Origin: an uncultured Persicitalea sp.
Lineage (GTDB): Bacteria > Bacteroidota > Bacteroidia > Cytophagales > Spirosomataceae
DNA length: 8,387 bases
Direction: 5' to 3'
Assembly: GCA_950075905.1 (NCBI GenBank)
Contig: CATMVR010000185.1
Location: 1-8,387, forward strand
Under the pieces are notes generated by a model. The model was given only the letters and a program-made list of their open reading frames with translations, was not told where the DNA came from and did not search any database. The number at the start of each line of letters is the position of its first letter. Positions within the stretch are counted from its first letter, which is position 1. Position numbers and translations under genes: made by a program. This document shows, piece after piece, positions 5,518-8,387 of the stretch.

Positions 5518-6741
5518 ATGACACAAAAAAAAGAGAATTACCTGGGCCCCCTTATCATCATTGGCGTACTGTTTTTTATTTTGGGCTTCGTGACCTGGGT
5601 AAACGGCACCCTCATTACTTTCTTTAAAAAAGCCTTTGGTCTCGATAACGCTAGCTCTTACCTGGTCACATTTGCCTTTTTCATTTCGTATACCCTCATG
5701 GCGCTTCCCTCCTCGGTGGTATTGAAAAAAGTCGGCTTCAAAAACGGGATGTCCGTAGGTCTGCTGGTCATGGCGGTGGGTACGGTGATATTTGTACCGG
5801 CGGCCAATACGGCCTCTTACACGCTCTTTCTGGTGGGGTTATTTACCATTGGTATTGGCCTCACCGTATTACAGACGGCCATCAACCCCTACGTTACCAT
5901 CCTGGGTCCCCGCGAGAGCGCCGCGGCCCGTATCAGTTTTATGGGTATAGCCAATAAGGGGGCGGGCATTATCAGTCAGGTAGTATTTGGTGGCCTGCTG
6001 CTGGCTGGTACCACCACCACTACCCAGGAGGAGGAACTTGATAAAGTAGTGGTACCCTACCTGATCCTGACCGGTGTGCTGGTGGGATTGGCGATACTGA
6101 TCCGTCTATCCAAAGGATTACCCGAAGTAGAAGGCGATGCCGATCCGGTACCGGGCGGCGACGTAGATTTTGTGGCAAAGAGCAGCATATTTGAGTTTCC
6201 AAACCTGATTCTGGGTGTAGTTGCGCTCTTCTGCTACGTGGGGGTTGAGGTTATCGCTGGCGATACCATTATTACCTATGGTGTTTCTCTTGGTTTTCCC
6301 GAAGAAGAGGCGCGGCTGTTTGGTACCTACACCCTGTGGGCCATGATGTTTGGGTATGTCATGGGCATCATTCTAATTCCCAAGTACGTTTCGCAACAGC
6401 TATGGCTCAAACTTTCCGCGTTGTTTGGTATAATGGTTACGATTGTTGCCATCTTTACTACGGGCATTACTTCTGTTATTTGCATTGCGTTGCTGGGCTT
6501 GTCGCACGCCATCATGTGGGGTGCCATATGGCCTCTGGCCATCGATGGTCTGGGCAAGTTCATCAAAACCGGCGCGGCCCTGTTGATCATGGGTATATCT
6601 GGCGGAGCCATTCTCCCGCTGGTATACGGCGCCCTTGCCGACTCCATGGGTAGTACCCAGAATGCCTACGTGCTCATGATTCCCCTGTATCTGTTTATCT
6701 ATTACTATTCAGTGTGGGGCTACCGCAAAAAAATCTGGTAG
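5518..6741 (+). CDS. FucP/GluP/NagP-type sugar MFS transporter
   Basis: A 407-residue inner-membrane protein with about twelve hydrophobic segments (roughly 10-34, 46-68, 76-94, 101-125, 141-164, 177-197, 228-247, 267-287, 296-314, 317-340, 350-374, 382-400) and a central charged loop at 198-225. Family signatures include GFVTWVNGTLI (23-33), LQTAINPYVTILGPRESAAA (118-137), FCYVGVEVIAGDTIITYG (238-255), GLSHAIMWGAIWPLAIDGLG (327-346) and GISGGAILPLVYGALAD (359-375). These place it in the fucose:proton symporter family of the major facilitator superfamily, which also holds glucose/galactose (GluP) and N-acetylglucosamine (NagP) carriers. Given the GH109-like gene upstream, N-acetylgalactosamine or N-acetylglucosamine is the likeliest cargo, but this is inference. 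Acidic residues important in E. coli FucP appear to be Gly30 and Gln119 here. The ATG at 5518 sits right before the charged MTQKKENY leader; no promoter box is evident in the 73-bp gap, which fits cotranscription. Confidence 0.93.
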   Translation: MTQKKENYLGPLIIIGVLFFILGFVTWVNGTLITFFKKAFGLDNASSYLVTFAFFISYTLMALPSSVVLKKVGFKNGMSVGLLVMAVGTVIFVPAANTASYTLFLVGLFTIGIGLTVLQTAINPYVTILGPRESAAARISFMGIANKGAGIISQVVFGGLLLAGTTTTTQEEELDKVVVPYLILTGVLVGLAILIRLSKGLPEVEGDADPVPGGDVDFVAKSSIFEFPNLILGVVALFCYVGVEVIAGDTIITYGVSLGFPEEEARLFGTYTLWAMMFGYVMGIILIPKYVSQQLWLKLSALFGIMVTIVAIFTTGITSVICIALLGLSHAIMWGAIWPLAIDGLGKFIKTGAALLIMGISGGAILPLVYGALADSMGSTQNAYVLMIPLYLFIYYYSVWGYRKKIW

Positions 6742-6846
6742 ATCAAGGCGTTAACCAAGATCATGGCGGGGTTTTTAATTTGTCAAAGCAGTCATGAACA
6801 ATTGAATTCAACTGCTTGTTTGTATGGTAAAGGAAAGCGAATGCGG

Positions 6847-6854
6847 TACTTTTG
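6847..6854 (+). promoter_or_regulatory. Bacteroidota-type -7 promoter box (TACTTTTG) for ispG
   Basis: TACTTTTG matches TAnnTTTG exactly and ends 37 bases before the ispG ATG at 6892, the same octamer and nearly the same spacing as at 843-850. A possible -33 element, TTTG at 6819-6822, lies 24 bases upstream, slightly further than usual. It implies that ispG has its own promoter and is not simply the third gene of the sugar operon. Confidence 0.5.
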
Positions 6855-6891
6855 TATCGCATTTGTTTCTTCAAATAATCTCATTAGTTGC

Positions 6892-8387
6892 ATGGAAGCG
6901 ATTTCCGAAGTAAAAGAAGGTATAAACCACATATATTGTCCTTCCCTAACCCAATATATAAGACGCAAGACCATACGCGTTGACATCGGCGATTTGCCAC
7001 TGGGTTCTGATTTCCCGATCCGGGTACAATCCATGACCACTGTGGATACCATGGATACCGAAGGATCAATTGAGGAAATTATCCGGATGGTGGAGGCTGG
7101 CAGCGAATACGTACGTATTACTGCCCCTAGTGTGAAGGAAGCTCAGAACCTGGAAAATATAAAGAAGGGATTGATCAAGCGGGGTATTCACGTGCCCCTA
7201 ATCGCGGATATCCACTTTACGCCCAATGCCGCCGAGCTTGCTGCTCGCATTGTGGAGAAAGTCCGGATCAATCCCGGCAATTACGCCGATCGCAAACGCT
7301 TCGAAACCATTGAGTATACTGACGCCTCCTACGCCGCCGAGCTGGAAAGGATACGGGATAAGTTTATGCCCCTGGTTAAAATCTGCAAGGAATATAACAC
7401 CGCTATGCGGATCGGTACCAACCATGGCTCCCTCTCCGACCGCATTCTGAGCCGTTATGGCGATACTCCGTTGGGCATGGTGGAGTCTGCGCTCGAATTT
7501 TTGCGGATTTGCGAAGAAATGGAGTACTATAACATTGTACTCTCCATGAAATCCAGCAATACACAAGTGATGGTGGAAGCCTACCGCCTGCTGGTACAGC
7601 GCCTGGATAAGGAAGGATTGAAACCATACCCCCTCCACCTGGGTGTGACCGAAGCGGGCGAGGCCGAAGACGGACGCATCAAGTCGGCCGTGGGTATTGG
7701 TACCCTGCTGGAAGACGGCTTGGGGGATACCGTCCGGGTGTCGCTGACCGAAGCACCGGAAAACGAGCCCCCCGTGGCGCGGGCCCTCGTAGAGCGGTAC
7801 GTCAACCGTAGCTCTCACGCGCCCATCGAACCCATCGATCACCTGCCCATTGATCCCTTTCAGTATACCCGTCGTAATACCCAGGAAGTGTACAACCTCG
7901 GTGGGCTGAATGTGCCCCGGGTTATCGCTGATTTTTCATCTATTGCTGTTCAAACCCACGAAGATTTGCGTTCCGTTGGGCATTTTTTCCTGCCGGTACC
8001 CGACAAGTGGCGCATGAACGATCAGGGGGTTGATTTTATTTATTCGGGAAAGGAACCCATTCCTTTCATGCTACCAAATGGCTTGAAAGAGATTATTGAC
8101 TTTGCCGAATGGAAGAAGCATACCGATCAGCCCAATAAATTTCCGCTTTTGAGCGTCGGGGAGTACCAGGCCATTGACGTGGCCACTTTGCATCCCAAAC
8201 TCAATTTTGTGCGGGGAGATATTCATACTATCAGTGACGAACTTATCGATACGCTGAAAGAACAAAACACCGTGGTACTGATCGTGACAACCGACAACGA
8301 CCACGCCATGCCCGAACTGCGGCGGTTGTTTTTCCGCCTTATCGACAAGTCTTTGTCGACACCGGTTATCATTCAACGTACCTACCC
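6892..8387 (+). CDS. ispG: 4-hydroxy-3-methylbut-2-en-1-yl diphosphate synthase, long (three-domain) form, 3'-truncated
   Basis: IspG (GcpE) converts 2-C-methyl-D-erythritol 2,4-cyclodiphosphate to HMBPP, the penultimate step of the MEP isoprenoid pathway. The frame is open from ATG 6892 to the window end, 498 complete codons. TIM-barrel motifs are visible: RVQSMTT (44-50), LIADIHF (103-109), KVRINPGN (123-130), RIGTNHGSLSDR (173-184) and HLGVTEAG (249-256). After about residue 300 the protein continues into the extra domain of the plant/Bacteroidota/Chlamydia form, instead of going directly to the iron-sulfur domain as in E. coli (about 370 residues). The [4Fe-4S] Cys ligands and Glu must lie beyond the window; a full length of 600 or more residues is expected. 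An in-frame ATG at 6841 would add 17 residues but overlaps the -7 box, so 6892 is preferred; the conserved YCPSLTQYIRRKTI segment begins at residue 15. The gap from the transporter is 150 bp. Confidence 0.96.
   Translation, partial: MEAISEVKEGINHIYCPSLTQYIRRKTIRVDIGDLPLGSDFPIRVQSMTTVDTMDTEGSIEEIIRMVEAGSEYVRITAPSVKEAQNLENIKKGLIKRGIHVPLIADIHFTPNAAELAARIVEKVRINPGNYADRKRFETIEYTDASYAAELERIRDKFMPLVKICKEYNTAMRIGTNHGSLSDRILSRYGDTPLGMVESALEFLRICEEMEYYNIVLSMKSSNTQVMVEAYRLLVQRLDKEGLKPYPLHLGVTEAGEAEDGRIKSAVGIGTLLEDGLGDTVRVSLTEAPENEPPVARALVERYVNRSSHAPIEPIDHLPIDPFQYTRRNTQEVYNLGGLNVPRVIADFSSIAVQTHEDLRSVGHFFLPVPDKWRMNDQGVDFIYSGKEPIPFMLPNGLKEIIDFAEWKKHTDQPNKFPLLSVGEYQAIDVATLHPKLNFVRGDIHTISDELIDTLKEQNTVVLIVTTDNDHAMPELRRLFFRLIDKSLSTPVIIQRTY

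Noticed and set aside
6742..6775. Possible terminator after the sugar transporter
   Set aside because: There is a T-run (GGGGTTTTTAATTT) but only a 4-bp AACC/GGTT stem with a long loop before it, too weak to call.
6841..6891. Upstream in-frame ATG for ispG at 6841
   Set aside because: It overlaps the TACTTTTG -7 box and would add a 17-residue leader not expected in IspG; the start at 6892 fits the conserved N-terminus better.
7198..7842. Minus-strand open frame of 214 codons
   Set aside because: Antisense to ispG, whose TIM-barrel motifs are continuous through this stretch.
1..8387. Mobile elements, CRISPR arrays, tRNA/rRNA genes or a defence system
   Set aside because: No transposase, integrase, terminal inverted repeats, regularly spaced repeats, tRNA-like folds or nuclease/toxin domains were seen; nearly all sequence is explained by metabolic and transport genes.

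Overview
The window reads as ordinary chromosome of a Bacteroidota bacterium, most likely order Cytophagales (a Spirosoma/Dyadobacter/Runella-like lineage). The reasons are: TAnnTTTG-type -7 boxes and no clear Shine-Dalgarno sequences ahead of the starts; a long plant/Bacteroidota-type IspG; Tat-tagged Gfo/Idh/MocA and TIM-barrel sugar proteins; and a FucP-family sugar transporter directly behind a GH109-type enzyme. Base composition is near 50% GC inside genes and lower between them. I see no rRNA, tRNA, CRISPR array, insertion sequence or phage gene.

Layout. (1) 1-826, +: 3' part of a cation diffusion facilitator (CDF) metal exporter with an unusual Cys/His-rich tail. (2) 887-1816, +: a Tat-exported TIM-barrel sugar isomerase/epimerase-like protein with its own TACTTTTG -7 box, closed by a strong bidirectional hairpin (1852-1890). 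(3) Minus-strand block 3770-1916: a 6-pyruvoyl/6-carboxytetrahydropterin synthase overlapping GTP cyclohydrolase I (folE), then a hairpin and an SDR whose catalytic Tyr is replaced by Ile. (4) 3771-4091: a 321-bp divergent intergenic region with several dyads. (5) 4092-6741, +: a two-gene sugar unit, a Tat-exported GH109-like Gfo/Idh/MocA protein followed by a 12-TM sugar:cation symporter of the FucP/GluP/NagP type. (6) 6892-8387, +: ispG, cut by the window end before its iron-sulfur domain.

How the genes fit together. FolE makes 7,8-dihydroneopterin triphosphate from GTP and the overlapping PTPS-family enzyme uses it, so these two form one pterin module feeding queuosine/7-deazaguanine or a tetrahydrobiopterin-like cofactor, while FolE also feeds folate. 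The GH109-like protein and the transporter look like a small periplasm-to-cytoplasm route for an amino sugar such as GalNAc or GlcNAc. The CDF exporter and IspG are independent housekeeping functions.

I did not find a clearly new system. The points most worth a second look are the Tyr-less SDR beside the pterin pair, the PTPS-like rather than QueD-like active-site spacing, the CDF Cys cluster, the missing His ligand in the TIM-barrel protein, and a strong excess of the hexamer GGTACC.
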